From Erysipelotrichaceae bacterium (GTDB lineage: Bacteria > Bacillota_I > Bacilli_A > Erysipelotrichales > Erysipelotrichaceae): a stretch of DNA of 64,000 nt. The notes under the pieces were generated by a model. That model saw nothing but the letters and a program-made list of their open reading frames with translations, was not told the DNA's origin and made no database searches. Below are positions 50,514 through 58,471 of this stretch, in pieces; the stretch's first letter is position 1, and every line of letters begins with the position of its first letter. Both the position numbers and the translations under genes were made by a program. The stretch lies in the NCBI GenBank assembly GCA_017512885.1, contig JAFWEP010000006.1:124001-188000 (forward strand), written 5' to 3'.

Positions 50514-52460
50514 ATGGAATATCCGCATCTCTTCACTCCGCTCACCATCGGCAGTACGACTGTGAAGAACCGTATCTTCATGTCGCCGATGACGACCAAT
50601 CTCTGTGATACGCAAAACCATGTGACAGAGGAAGTGATCGCCTACTATGAAGCCAGAGCGAAAGGCGGTGTCGGACTGATCACGGTGGAAGGCGCCATGG
50701 TCACCGAGAAGTCGCACTACCGCGGACTGACCAATCTCGGTCTCTATGATGATTCCCAGATCCCGATGGTCGCAAAGTTGGCTGAGAGCATCCACCGCTA
50801 TGACTGCAAGGCGGTCGTGCAGCTGCTGCACGGCGGACCGGCCTGTCTGCCCAAAGACAATGACGGGATGATCCCATGGGCGGCTTCGCCGATCGCCATC
50901 CGGACCGGCTGGCTGGCCGGGATCGTGCCTAATGAGATGCCGTCTGAGATCGTGAAAAAGACCGTACAGGAGTTTGCGGCGGCTGCCGAAAGGGCGAAAA
51001 AAGCCGGTCTGGACGGGGTGGAGATTCATGCCTGTCACCGGCACGGTCTGATCGGTTCCTTCCTCTCTCAGCTCTCCAACAAGCGTGTCGATGAATACGG
51101 CGGCAATGTCGACGGACGTCTGCGTTTCCTGCTGGAAGTGATCCGGGAGACCCGGAAACGCTGTGGAAAGGACTTCCTGATCTTTGTGCGGCTGTCGTTG
51201 GAAGAGTTGGAATACGGCGGACAGTCCCTGATCGAAGGTATGCATATTGCGCAGGAAGTGGAGAGAGCCGGAGCGGACTTCATTCACTTCTCCCGCGGTA
51301 CGACCGAGACTTTCTGGATCACCACCCCGCCTTCCGGTTCCCCCAAGGCCTTACATTCGCAACTGGCCAAAGAGATGAGGCAGGCTCTGCATATCCCTTA
51401 TGGGGTCGTCGGACGCATCTCCGAGCCCTGGATCGGGGAGCTGGTCCTGGAACAGAAGCGGGCGGATGCCGTCTACATTGGCAGGGCCCTGCTCTGTGAT
51501 CCGGAATTCCCCAACAAAGCCCGGGAAGGCAGGAGTGAAGCGATCCGGACCTGCATCGGCTGCACCGACTGCATCGGCCGGGTGACCGGACCGGTCATCC
51601 ACTGCGCGATCAACCCGGAAAGCGCCCGGGAGACCGTTAAACTGCAGAAAGCGGAACATCCGAAGAAGGTGCTGGTCGTCGGCGGTGGTCCCGGCGGACT
51701 GCAGGCAGCAGCCGTACTGGCGAAGCGCGGCCATCAGGTCACGCTGGCGGAGCAGGAACCCCACCTCGGCGGCAACATGCAGACAGCGGGCATCCCCAAC
51801 GGCAAGGAAGACCTGCTGAACGGGGTACGCTCTCTGATCTACGCGGCCAAAGAGGCCGGTGCCGATCTGCAGTGTGACACAAAGGTCGACCGCACTTATC
51901 TGCAGACGCACGACATCGACGAAGTCGTACTGGCTTCCGGCGCTCTGCCGCTGTTGCCGCGTTTCTTAAACGGACAGGCCGTCTCGGCTCTGGATATCCT
52001 GAAAGGGAAAGCCTCCAGCGGCCGCAATATCGTAGTGATCGGCGGCGGTTCCGTCGGCTGTGAGACAGCGGATTTTCTGATCCATCCCCGGAATGACTAC
52101 AATGTCAGCGGCAAGAAGGTGACCATCCTGGAACTGACCGCGAACATCGCGGCCGATGACCGTTCCTATCAGCGTACCCTGCTGATGGAGCGGCTGATCG
52201 CCAAGGGCTGTGTGATCATTACCGGCGCGGAAGTTACGGAAGTCGGAGAGCGCTGCGTGACCTACCGCAAGGATGGCGAGCTGCATACCCTGGAGGATGT
52301 CGATACGGTCGTGGCAGCCGTCGGTCTTTTCAGCGATACCTCGCTGCAGAAAGATCTGGAAGAACTGCGGATCCCGTATCATACGATCGGGGATGCGAAA
52401 AGACCGCGCCGGATCACCGATGCGGTCAGCGAAGCGCAGACAGTCGCCGAAACGATCTGA
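50514..52460 (+). CDS. Enoate reductase-like flavoprotein (OYE + Fe-S + NAD(P)-binding)
   Basis: 648 residues, three parts: an old-yellow-enzyme TIM barrel for FMN (~1-335), a [4Fe-4S] site with Cys347, 350, 353 and 364 (CIGCTDC...HC), and an FAD/NAD(P)-binding half (VLVVGGGPGGLQAAAVL at ~385 and VVIGGGSVGCETADF at ~507). The family reduces activated C=C bonds (2-enoate reductase, 2,4-dienoyl-CoA reductase, BaiCD/BaiH, FldZ). The barrel's usual HAAHGYL reads HACHRHGL, so the catalytic Tyr position is altered. It is probably cytosolic. Last gene of the cluster, with a terminator. Confidence 0.94.
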   Translation: MEYPHLFTPLTIGSTTVKNRIFMSPMTTNLCDTQNHVTEEVIAYYEARAKGGVGLITVEGAMVTEKSHYRGLTNLGLYDDSQIPMVAKLAESIHRYDCKAVVQLLHGGPACLPKDNDGMIPWAASPIAIRTGWLAGIVPNEMPSEIVKKTVQEFAAAAERAKKAGLDGVEIHACHRHGLIGSFLSQLSNKRVDEYGGNVDGRLRFLLEVIRETRKRCGKDFLIFVRLSLEELEYGGQSLIEGMHIAQEVERAGADFIHFSRGTTETFWITTPPSGSPKALHSQLAKEMRQALHIPYGVVGRISEPWIGELVLEQKRADAVYIGRALLCDPEFPNKAREGRSEAIRTCIGCTDCIGRVTGPVIHCAINPESARETVKLQKAEHPKKVLVVGGGPGGLQAAAVLAKRGHQVTLAEQEPHLGGNMQTAGIPNGKEDLLNGVRSLIYAAKEAGADLQCDTKVDRTYLQTHDIDEVVLASGALPLLPRFLNGQAVSALDILKGKASSGRNIVVIGGGSVGCETADFLIHPRNDYNVSGKKVTILELTANIAADDRSYQRTLLMERLIAKGCVIITGAEVTEVGERCVTYRKDGELHTLEDVDTVVAAVGLFSDTSLQKDLEELRIPYHTIGDAKRPRRITDAVSEAQTVAETI

Positions 52461-52463
52461 CAG

Positions 52464-52495
52464 ACAGCAGCCGGTCCTGCCGGCCGCTGTTTTCT
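52464..52495 (+). terminator. Terminator of the catabolic cluster
   Basis: ACAGC-A-GCCGG / CCGGC-C-GCTGT stem with one mismatch, loop TCCTG, tail TTTTCT. Confidence 0.82.
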
Positions 52496-52552
52496 ATAAA
52501 GAAATCTGTGACAGTTATTGGTTTCCCAAATGAACTCCCACGGAAAAATGTT

Positions 52553-52595
52553 GTATGATATATCTGCATGAATATATGCTGAATTTGCATGAATA
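52553..52595 (+). promoter_or_regulatory. pduL-ackA promoter region with a 10-bp direct repeat
   Basis: A TATGAT-like -10 box near 52554 is followed by TGCATGAATA at 52565-52574 and again at 52586-52595, 21 bases (two helical turns) apart. Tandem same-face repeats just downstream of a promoter suggest a repressor site. Confidence 0.4.
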
Positions 52596-52609
52596 CGAAA
52601 GGAAAAAAT

Positions 52610-53185
52610 ATGTCCAAGAAACCCGTATTTGTTGAGATCTCTGCCCGCCACGTCCATGTATCCCAGGAAGACCTGGAAGTCCTCTTCGGCAAAGGTCATG
52701 AACTGACACCGATGAAGGATCTGTCTCAGCCCGGTCAGTATGCTTCTGAAGAAAAAGTGACCATCGTCGGCCGCAAGGCCAGCCTCAGCGCCCGTATCCT
52801 CGGTCCGGTCCGCAAGGCTTCACAGGTCGAAGTTTCCCTGACTGAAGCCCGCCAGCTGGGTGAAAAAGCCCTGGTCCGGGAATCCGGTGATCTCGCCGGC
52901 ACCTCCGGCATCAAGCTGGTCGGTCCCTGCGGTGAAGTCGAACTGAAGGAAGGTCTGATCGCGGCCAAGCGTCATATCCATATGACTCCGGCCGATGCCG
53001 AATACTATGAAGTCGAGAACGGGCAGAACGTCAAGGTCCGCATCGAGAGCGATGGACGCTCGCTGATCTTCGATGATGTCGTCGTCCGTGTTTCTCCAAG
53101 CTACGCTTTAGCGATGCATATCGATACCGATGAAGCGAATGCTGCCGGTCTCAGTGGCAGCACGGAAGGGGAACTGATCAAATGA
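52610..53185 (+). CDS. pduL: PduL-type phosphotransacylase
   Basis: 191 residues from the ATG at 52610 (AAAGGA 7 bases upstream); an ATG at 52589 lies inside the direct repeat and has no site. PduL motifs with the zinc-binding His residues: ISARHVHVSQEDLEVLFG (residues ~9-26) and AKRHIHMTPADAEYY (~122-136). It swaps CoA for phosphate on acetyl- or propionyl-CoA. The N-terminus is short, without the encapsulation peptide used in microcompartments, and no shell genes are near. It overlaps ackA by 4 bases, so it replaces Pta for ATP-yielding acetate (or propionate) formation. Confidence 0.95.
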   Translation: MSKKPVFVEISARHVHVSQEDLEVLFGKGHELTPMKDLSQPGQYASEEKVTIVGRKASLSARILGPVRKASQVEVSLTEARQLGEKALVRESGDLAGTSGIKLVGPCGEVELKEGLIAAKRHIHMTPADAEYYEVENGQNVKVRIESDGRSLIFDDVVVRVSPSYALAMHIDTDEANAAGLSGSTEGELIK

Positions 53186-54375
53186 GCAAGGTCATTGCGA
53201 TCAACTCGGGAAGTTCTTCCCTGAAGTTCCAGCTCTTCCAGATGCCGGAAGAGAAGGTCCTGACCTCCGGCAATGCCGAGAGGATCGGTCTGGAGATGGG
53301 CATCTTTACGATCAAGGTCGGAGATGAGAAGATCTCCAGAGAACTGCCTCTGCCGGATCATAAGACGGCAGTCAACACCCTGCTGGATGCCCTGGTCCAT
53401 TACGGCATCGTCAAGGATCTGAAAGAGATCGAAGCAGCCGGACATCGTATCGTCCAGGGCGGCGCTTACTTTGATCAGTCCGTCGAAGTCGATGAGGACG
53501 TCGTAGCCAAGGTCGATGAGCTCTGTGAACTGGCTCCGCTGCACAACCCGGCTCACCTGGTCTGCTACCGGGCTTTCCGGGAGATCCTGCCGGAGATCCG
53601 TCACGTCTTCGTCTTCGATACGGCTTTCCATCAGACGATGGGTCCGGAGAGCTACCTCTTCCCGGTGCCCTTCGAATGGTACAAGGACTACAAGATCCGC
53701 CGCTACGGTGCCCACGGCACTTCTCATCAGTATGTCGCCAAACGGGCGGCAGAACTGATGGGGAAGGATATCGCCGATATCAACCTCATCACCTGCCATC
53801 TGGGCAACGGTGCTTCCATTTCTGCCGTCAAGGGCGGCAAGTGCATCAACACCTCCATGGGTCTGACTCCGCTGGGAGGCATCATGATGGGTTCCCGTTC
53901 CGGCGATATCGATCCCACCGTCGTCTTCTATATGATGAAGAAACTGAACTGCACGCCCGATGAGATGGATGTCTATCTCAATAAGAAGAGCGGCATGTTA
54001 GGGGTGTCGGGGATCTCTTCCGATGCCAGAGATGTTGCGGAAGCCGCCAAGAACGGCAACAAGCGTGCCGTCATCACCCAGGAGCTCTACGTCAACCGGG
54101 TCATCAACGTGGTCGGCGGCTATGCCATGCAGCTGGGTCATGTCGACGGCATCGTCTTCACCGCAGGTCTCGGCGAGAACGATACCTACATCCGTCAGGA
54201 GATCCTGAAACACCTGGAAGAAGGCATGTCTCTGAAGATCGACTACGATCTCAATGCGGTCACCCGCAGGGAAGAAAAGATCTCCCTGCCCGAAAGCAAG
54301 GTCGAGGTCTATGTCATCCCGACCAACGAGGAACTGATGATCGTCCGGGATACGGTCCGGATCCTGGGACTCTGA
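53182..54375 (+). CDS. ackA: Acetate kinase
   Basis: 397 residues, standard length. ASKHA-fold motifs: INSGSSSLKFQLF (residues ~6-18), GHRIVQGG (~89), DTAFHQTM (~147), RRYGAHGTSHQYVA (~173) and ITCHLGNGASISA (~203). Makes ATP from acetyl phosphate. Overlap with pduL shows the two act in sequence. Confidence 0.97.
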   Translation: MSKVIAINSGSSSLKFQLFQMPEEKVLTSGNAERIGLEMGIFTIKVGDEKISRELPLPDHKTAVNTLLDALVHYGIVKDLKEIEAAGHRIVQGGAYFDQSVEVDEDVVAKVDELCELAPLHNPAHLVCYRAFREILPEIRHVFVFDTAFHQTMGPESYLFPVPFEWYKDYKIRRYGAHGTSHQYVAKRAAELMGKDIADINLITCHLGNGASISAVKGGKCINTSMGLTPLGGIMMGSRSGDIDPTVVFYMMKKLNCTPDEMDVYLNKKSGMLGVSGISSDARDVAEAAKNGNKRAVITQELYVNRVINVVGGYAMQLGHVDGIVFTAGLGENDTYIRQEILKHLEEGMSLKIDYDLNAVTRREEKISLPESKVEVYVIPTNEELMIVRDTVRILGL

Positions 54376-54385
54376 ATTCACAGCT

Positions 54386-54408
54386 AAGCAGCTTCGGCTG
54401 CTTTTCCT
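54386..54408 (+). terminator. Terminator after ackA
   Basis: AAGCAGC-TTCG-GCTGCTT (UUCG tetraloop), then TTCCTTT; a TAGAAT -10 box (54413-54418) for the next gene begins right behind it. Confidence 0.9.
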
Positions 54409-54438
54409 TTGGTAGAATAAAAGAAAAAGGAGATCCCC

Positions 54439-56211
54439 ATGAAATACGATTTCACTTCGCTCTTTGACCGTCAGGGCTGGGATGCGATCGCGGTCGAAGG
54501 ACTGGGTCTGCAGCCCGGTTTCACTCCTGATGCCCCGCGCAATGATTTCGACATCATCCCTTTATGGATCGCCGATCAGAACTTTGCGACGGTACCGACG
54601 ATCACCGAAGCCCTGCAGAAGCGCTCCGCCCATCCGGCCTTCGGATATTACAGTACCCGGGAGGAATACTATCAGGCGATCATTAACTGGCAGAAGCAGC
54701 GTAACGGCGTCAATGATCTGAAGAAGGAACATATCGGCTACGAGAACGGAGTCTTAGGCGGTGTGATCACTGCTCTGAACGTCCTCTGCAGCAGGGGCGA
54801 CAAGGTCCTGATCCATTCGCCGACCTACATCGGTTTCACGATGGTGCTGGAAAACAACGGCTATCAGATGGTACACAGCCCCTTCGTCCTGGATGAAGCC
54901 GGGATCTGGCGCATGGACTATAAAGATATGGAAGAGAAGATCGTCCGGGAACATATCCATGCCTGCGTCTTCTGCAGTCCCCACAATCCCTGCGGCAGGG
55001 TCTGGGAAAGAGAAGAACTGCTGCAGATGTGCGAGCTCTTCGAGAAATATGATGTGAAGGTGGTCTGCGACGAGATCTGGTCGGATCTCTTACTGAACGG
55101 GGCGAAACACACCCCGCTGCAGTCTGTGAATGCCTGGGCCAGGGAGAACGTCATCGCGCTCTATGCGCCTTCCAAGACCTTCAACCTCTCCGGCCTGATC
55201 GGCTCCTACCATATCATCTACAATAAGACCCTGCGGGATAGGGTCGACAAGGAAGGTTCGCTCTCCGGCTACAACAATCAGAACGTCCTGTCCATGCATG
55301 CACTGATCGGGGCCTACACCCCGGAAGGGATGGAGTGGACCGACCAGCTGAAGGAAGTGCTCAGCACCAACATCAATCTGGCTACCGACTATATCCGTGA
55401 ACATTTCCCGGGCGTAAAAGCGGTCAAGCCGCAGGGCACGTACATGCTGTTCGTAGACTGCACGGAATGGTGCGAGAAAAACGGGAAGTCGATCCAGGAT
55501 GTGGAGAGAGCCTGCTGGCGGGTCGGCTGCGCTGTACAGGACGGCACGATGTTCGGCGGGGAGCACCATATCCGCATGAACCTGGCTCTGCCGACGGAAA
55601 GGGTACAGGAAGCGCTGCGGCGCATGGACGAATACGTCTTCAACGGCAGTCTGCCGCTGCACCGTCTGCAGGTCGGAGAGCCTTTCCCGGATCTGCCCTG
55701 CACTTTCCATACCGGCGAGAGCGGTACGCTGCGTTCTTTATTAAAAGGAAAGACCGTTTTCTGGGTCCTGCGTTATATCGGCTGCACTGTCTGCCGCTAC
55801 GATGTCCATCTTTTAAAGGAAAGATACGAAGAGTTCCGGAAACTGGGTGCCGAAGTCTGCGTCATCCTGCAGAGCGATCCGCAGCACGTACAGAAGGAAC
55901 TGCAGGAGAGCGGCGAGACCCTGCCGTTCCCGATCCTCTGTGATCCTGAGCAGACCTTCTACAAAACCCTCGATGTCCAGCCGGCCGGCAATATGCAGGA
56001 GCTGGTCGGAGACCTCTCTGTTCTGAAGGAGAAGGGTGCCAAAGCCGCTGCCTGCGGCTTCCGCCACGGCGATTATGAAGGCAATGAACGGCAGCTTCCG
56101 GCTCTGTTCATCACCGATGAAGAGGGGCGGGCAGCCTACTGCTGCTACGCAGAGACGATCACCGGACTGCCTTCCATCGACCGCGTCCTGGAGATCCTGA
56201 AGGAACTTTAA
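54439..56211 (+). CDS. PatB/MalY C-S lyase fused to a thioredoxin-fold (AhpC/TSA-like) domain
   Basis: 590 residues, AAGGAG upstream. Residues ~1-395 are a fold-type I PLP enzyme of the PatB/MalY group (DIIPLWIADQNFATVPTI, FCSPHNPCGRVW, PLP Lys246 in SKTFNLSGL), which splits cystathionine or cysteine to pyruvate, ammonia and a thiol or H2S. After a linker, residues ~405-590 form an AhpC/TSA-type domain (VGEPFPDLPC, RYIGCTVCRYD with Cys449 and Cys452, LPFPILCDPEQTFYK). Stand-alone PatB proteins end near residue 390, so this is a fusion. The second domain could handle the thiol or persulfide product, or reduce peroxides. Confidence 0.92.
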   Translation: MKYDFTSLFDRQGWDAIAVEGLGLQPGFTPDAPRNDFDIIPLWIADQNFATVPTITEALQKRSAHPAFGYYSTREEYYQAIINWQKQRNGVNDLKKEHIGYENGVLGGVITALNVLCSRGDKVLIHSPTYIGFTMVLENNGYQMVHSPFVLDEAGIWRMDYKDMEEKIVREHIHACVFCSPHNPCGRVWEREELLQMCELFEKYDVKVVCDEIWSDLLLNGAKHTPLQSVNAWARENVIALYAPSKTFNLSGLIGSYHIIYNKTLRDRVDKEGSLSGYNNQNVLSMHALIGAYTPEGMEWTDQLKEVLSTNINLATDYIREHFPGVKAVKPQGTYMLFVDCTEWCEKNGKSIQDVERACWRVGCAVQDGTMFGGEHHIRMNLALPTERVQEALRRMDEYVFNGSLPLHRLQVGEPFPDLPCTFHTGESGTLRSLLKGKTVFWVLRYIGCTVCRYDVHLLKERYEEFRKLGAEVCVILQSDPQHVQKELQESGETLPFPILCDPEQTFYKTLDVQPAGNMQELVGDLSVLKEKGAKAAACGFRHGDYEGNERQLPALFITDEEGRAAYCCYAETITGLPSIDRVLEILKEL

Positions 56212-56227
56212 ACGGGTACTTTACAGA

Positions 56228-56259
56228 ACGTCCTTCCTGTCAGAAGGGCGCTCTTTTCT
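56228..56259 (+). terminator. Terminator after the C-S lyase fusion
   Basis: CCTTC-(6)-GAAGG stem flanked by further partial pairing, followed by CTCTTTTCT. Confidence 0.65.
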
Positions 56260-56262
56260 GAA

Positions 56263-56305
56263 TTATGTGATGGAAACCCCCTCATTATTAACGGTTTCCA
56301 CATAA
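56263..56305. repeat. Long imperfect inverted repeat upstream of lactate permease
   Basis: TTATGTG(at)GGAAACC and GGTTTCCACATAA face each other across ~14 bases; the left arm has a 2-base insertion. It lacks a T-tail and may be a regulator site or an mRNA structure. Confidence 0.5.
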
Positions 56306-56418
56306 CATATAACAATAATGGTATGTTCACAAATGTGCAAAGAATGCCTGATAAAGCCTTCACAAAAGCTTTTCCGGGAAATCGCTTGTTTATAGACAAA
56401 AAAGTCGATAAAAAGGGA

Positions 56419-56486
56419 AGAAAACGCTTTCCGACACACAGTTTTCACATAATTAACCTTGAAACACGAAAGGATTGTGCTAATAT
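56419..56486 (+). promoter_or_regulatory. Lactate permease promoter with upstream cre-like box
   Basis: TTGAAA (56459-56464), 16 bases, TAATAT (56481-56486). Upstream, AGAAAACGCTTTCC (56419-56432) fits 12 of 14 cre positions. TTCACA half-sites occur at ~56326, ~56360 and ~56443, which resemble halves of redox- or CRP-type operators. Together with the inverted repeat these fill the 311-base gap 56,212-56,522; no gene is seen in it. Confidence 0.5.
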
Positions 56487-56522
56487 TAAAGTACATTCAA
56501 TATGAAAGGGGAAAAATAGTTC

Positions 56523-58166
56523 ATGATTGATGTCACAAGTGTAGGACTTCCTTCAATGAGCATTGTGACCTGGGTCTTAGCCCTGGCTCCGATCGTTCTT
56601 GTACTGGTCCTCATGTTAGCCTTCAAAGTGAGCGGTGCCAGAGCTGGTGTTATCGCCTGGGTCTTAACGGCTGCCATCGCTTTCTTTGTCTTCCACGCTG
56701 GACCGGACATTCTGGGTGCCGGTACTGTTAAGGGTCTGTGGTCCACGATCAACGTCCTTTACATTATCTGGTCCTCCATGTTCCTGTACAACGTAGTTAA
56801 CGAGACCGGCGCTTTCAAGGTCATCGCTGCGAAGTTCACGGAAATGACCAACGGAAACAAGCTGCTGCAGCTCCTTATCCTGGGTTGGGCTTTCCCGACA
56901 TTCATCCAGGGTGTCTGTGGTTTCGGTGTTCCGGTCGCTGTTGCTACTCCGTTGCTGATCGGTCTGGGATTCGATCCGCTGATGTCGGTTATCACCGCTC
57001 TGCTGGGTCACTCCTGGGGTATCGCTTATGGTTCCCTCGGTTCCATGTACGGCGTTCTGACCGGTCTGTCCAACTATCCGAAGGAATCTGCTGAAAACCT
57101 GATGAAAGTCGGCATCTGGGGCGCTATCTTCTGCACCATCGGCTGTCTGTTAGTCGGTTTCTGCATCCTGCACAACTACGGTTCCAAGAGCACCAAGAAT
57201 GTTGGTAAGACCATGGCTGAAGGCGCTATCGCTGTCGTCTTCCTGACGGCTGTCATGGGCGCTACCCTGATCGGTATGGTCGCTATCTCCGCTCCGACGC
57301 TGGGCTGCTTCGCAGCTGGTGCTGTCGGTCTGATCCTGGGTACTCTCGTTCTGCCGAAGCTGCCGATGTACAAACCTGCTGAAGGCGCTGAAGCTGGCGA
57401 AAAGACTTCCTGGGGCGAATTCCTCAAGAACTTCTCCGGTTACCTCATCCTGGTCATCGTCGTTTGCGCGATCATGCTGATCAACCCGATCAAGACTGCC
57501 CTGAACAACATCGTTACGCTGGGTCTGCACTTCAATGCTAACCAGCTGGGCGGCGGTCTGACCTATGGTAACGCAGAAGTCGCGAAGTACTCCGGTCTGA
57601 AGTTCTTCACGATGCCTGGTTCCCTGATCCTCTACTCCACTGCACTGGCTATCCTGTGCTACAAGTCCCTGGGCATGATGCCGGAAGGCGCTCTCGGCCA
57701 GGCTTGGCAGAAGACCATTAAGCAGTCCATCGGTTCCACGACGACCGTTATCCCGCTGACCATGATGGCTATGCTGATGGTCGAAGCTGGTATGACGAAG
57801 TACATCGCTTACGGTATCGCAATGGTCGTAGGTAACTTCTACCCGATCTTCTCTCCGTTCATTGCTCTGCTTGGCGGCTATGTCACTTCTTCCGGTACTT
57901 CTTCGAACAACCTGTTCACGAACCTGCAGGAAGACGTTGCTACCGTTCTGGGTATCTCCGTTCCGATCATCCTGTCCTGTCAGACTGCAGAAGCTGCTCT
58001 GTCCAACTCCTTCTCTCCGGGTAATGCTGCTCTGGGTACTGGTGTATCCGGTCAGTCCGGCCGTGAAGGTGAGATCCTCGCAGCTACTGGTGTCTACAAT
58101 GCCATTCAGTCCCTTGTTCTGGGCGTCGTTGCATTCGTCCTGATCAAGATGGGCTTAGGCATGTAA
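56523..58166 (+). CDS. lctP: L-lactate permease
   Basis: 547 residues, about 13 membrane segments, AAAGGGG upstream. Of the LctP/LldP family: GWAFPTFIQGVCGFGVPVAVATPLL (residues ~119-143), LGHSWGIAYGSLGSMYGVLTG, and YVTSSGTSSNNLFTNLQ with the closing QTAEAALSNSFSPGNAALGTGVSGQ. Carries lactate (or glycolate) with protons. Codon choice differs from the neighbours (far more GCT, GTT, GGT), as in strongly expressed genes, so lactate flux is probably important. A 51-codon gene follows 16 bases later on the same message. Confidence 0.96.
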   Translation: MIDVTSVGLPSMSIVTWVLALAPIVLVLVLMLAFKVSGARAGVIAWVLTAAIAFFVFHAGPDILGAGTVKGLWSTINVLYIIWSSMFLYNVVNETGAFKVIAAKFTEMTNGNKLLQLLILGWAFPTFIQGVCGFGVPVAVATPLLIGLGFDPLMSVITALLGHSWGIAYGSLGSMYGVLTGLSNYPKESAENLMKVGIWGAIFCTIGCLLVGFCILHNYGSKSTKNVGKTMAEGAIAVVFLTAVMGATLIGMVAISAPTLGCFAAGAVGLILGTLVLPKLPMYKPAEGAEAGEKTSWGEFLKNFSGYLILVIVVCAIMLINPIKTALNNIVTLGLHFNANQLGGGLTYGNAEVAKYSGLKFFTMPGSLILYSTALAILCYKSLGMMPEGALGQAWQKTIKQSIGSTTTVIPLTMMAMLMVEAGMTKYIAYGIAMVVGNFYPIFSPFIALLGGYVTSSGTSSNNLFTNLQEDVATVLGISVPIILSCQTAEAALSNSFSPGNAALGTGVSGQSGREGEILAATGVYNAIQSLVLGVVAFVLIKMGLGM

Positions 58167-58182
58167 TTGGAGGTAAACGAAA

Positions 58183-58338
58183 ATGCCAAAAGCTGTAGTT
58201 AACAAGTTACTCGGTGTTTGCGCTGTTGTCGTTGGTGTTGTTGTCCTGTACGTTACCTTAGGTATGGGCACGACCGCTACCTGGGCTGGCTTAGCAGTTA
58301 CTCTGGCTGCTATGGCCTTCCTCGCCAGCAAGTGCTAA
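58183..58338 (+). CDS. 51-residue two-helix membrane protein cotranscribed with lactate permease
   Basis: ATG at 58183 with TTGGAGG 9 bases upstream; stop TAA at 58336-58338. The peptide starts MPKAVVNKLLGVCAVVV and ends AAMAFLASKC; it contains two hydrophobic stretches (residues ~8-26 and ~33-48) joined by a GMGTTATW turn. Codon choice matches the lactate permease (GTT, GCT, GGT), supporting real translation. A strong terminator comes 23 bases after the stop. It may be a small subunit or regulator of the permease. No known family recognised. Confidence 0.8.
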   Translation: MPKAVVNKLLGVCAVVVGVVVLYVTLGMGTTATWAGLAVTLAAMAFLASKC

Positions 58339-58360
58339 TCGATCTTTAAGATCAGACACG

Positions 58361-58392
58361 AAGAGACCTTACGAAAGTAGGGTCTCTTTTTT
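58361..58392 (+). terminator. Terminator of the lactate permease operon
   Basis: AAGAGACCTTAC-GAAA-GTAGGGTCTCTT, 12-bp stem with one T-G pair, then TTTTTA. Confidence 0.92.
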
Positions 58393-58412
58393 ATGTTAAT
58401 AGATTAATATTA

Positions 58413-58441
58413 TTCACATTTGAATTGAGAAAGCGTATAAT
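58413..58441 (+). promoter_or_regulatory. Promoter of the YedE-like gene
   Basis: TTCACA (58413-58418), 17-base spacer, TATAAT (58436-58441). Confidence 0.65.
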
Positions 58442-58471
58442 ACGGAACTGTACAGATTTATGGAGGGGAAG

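Noticed and set aside
37793-52460. Identity of the cluster as a bile-acid (bai) operon
   Set aside because: CoA-transferase and flavoenzyme families are shared, but a BaiB ligase, BaiA dehydrogenase, BaiE dehydratase and BaiG carrier are missing.
52589-54375. Part of a propanediol or ethanolamine microcompartment
   Set aside because: PduL has no encapsulation peptide and no shell protein gene is near.
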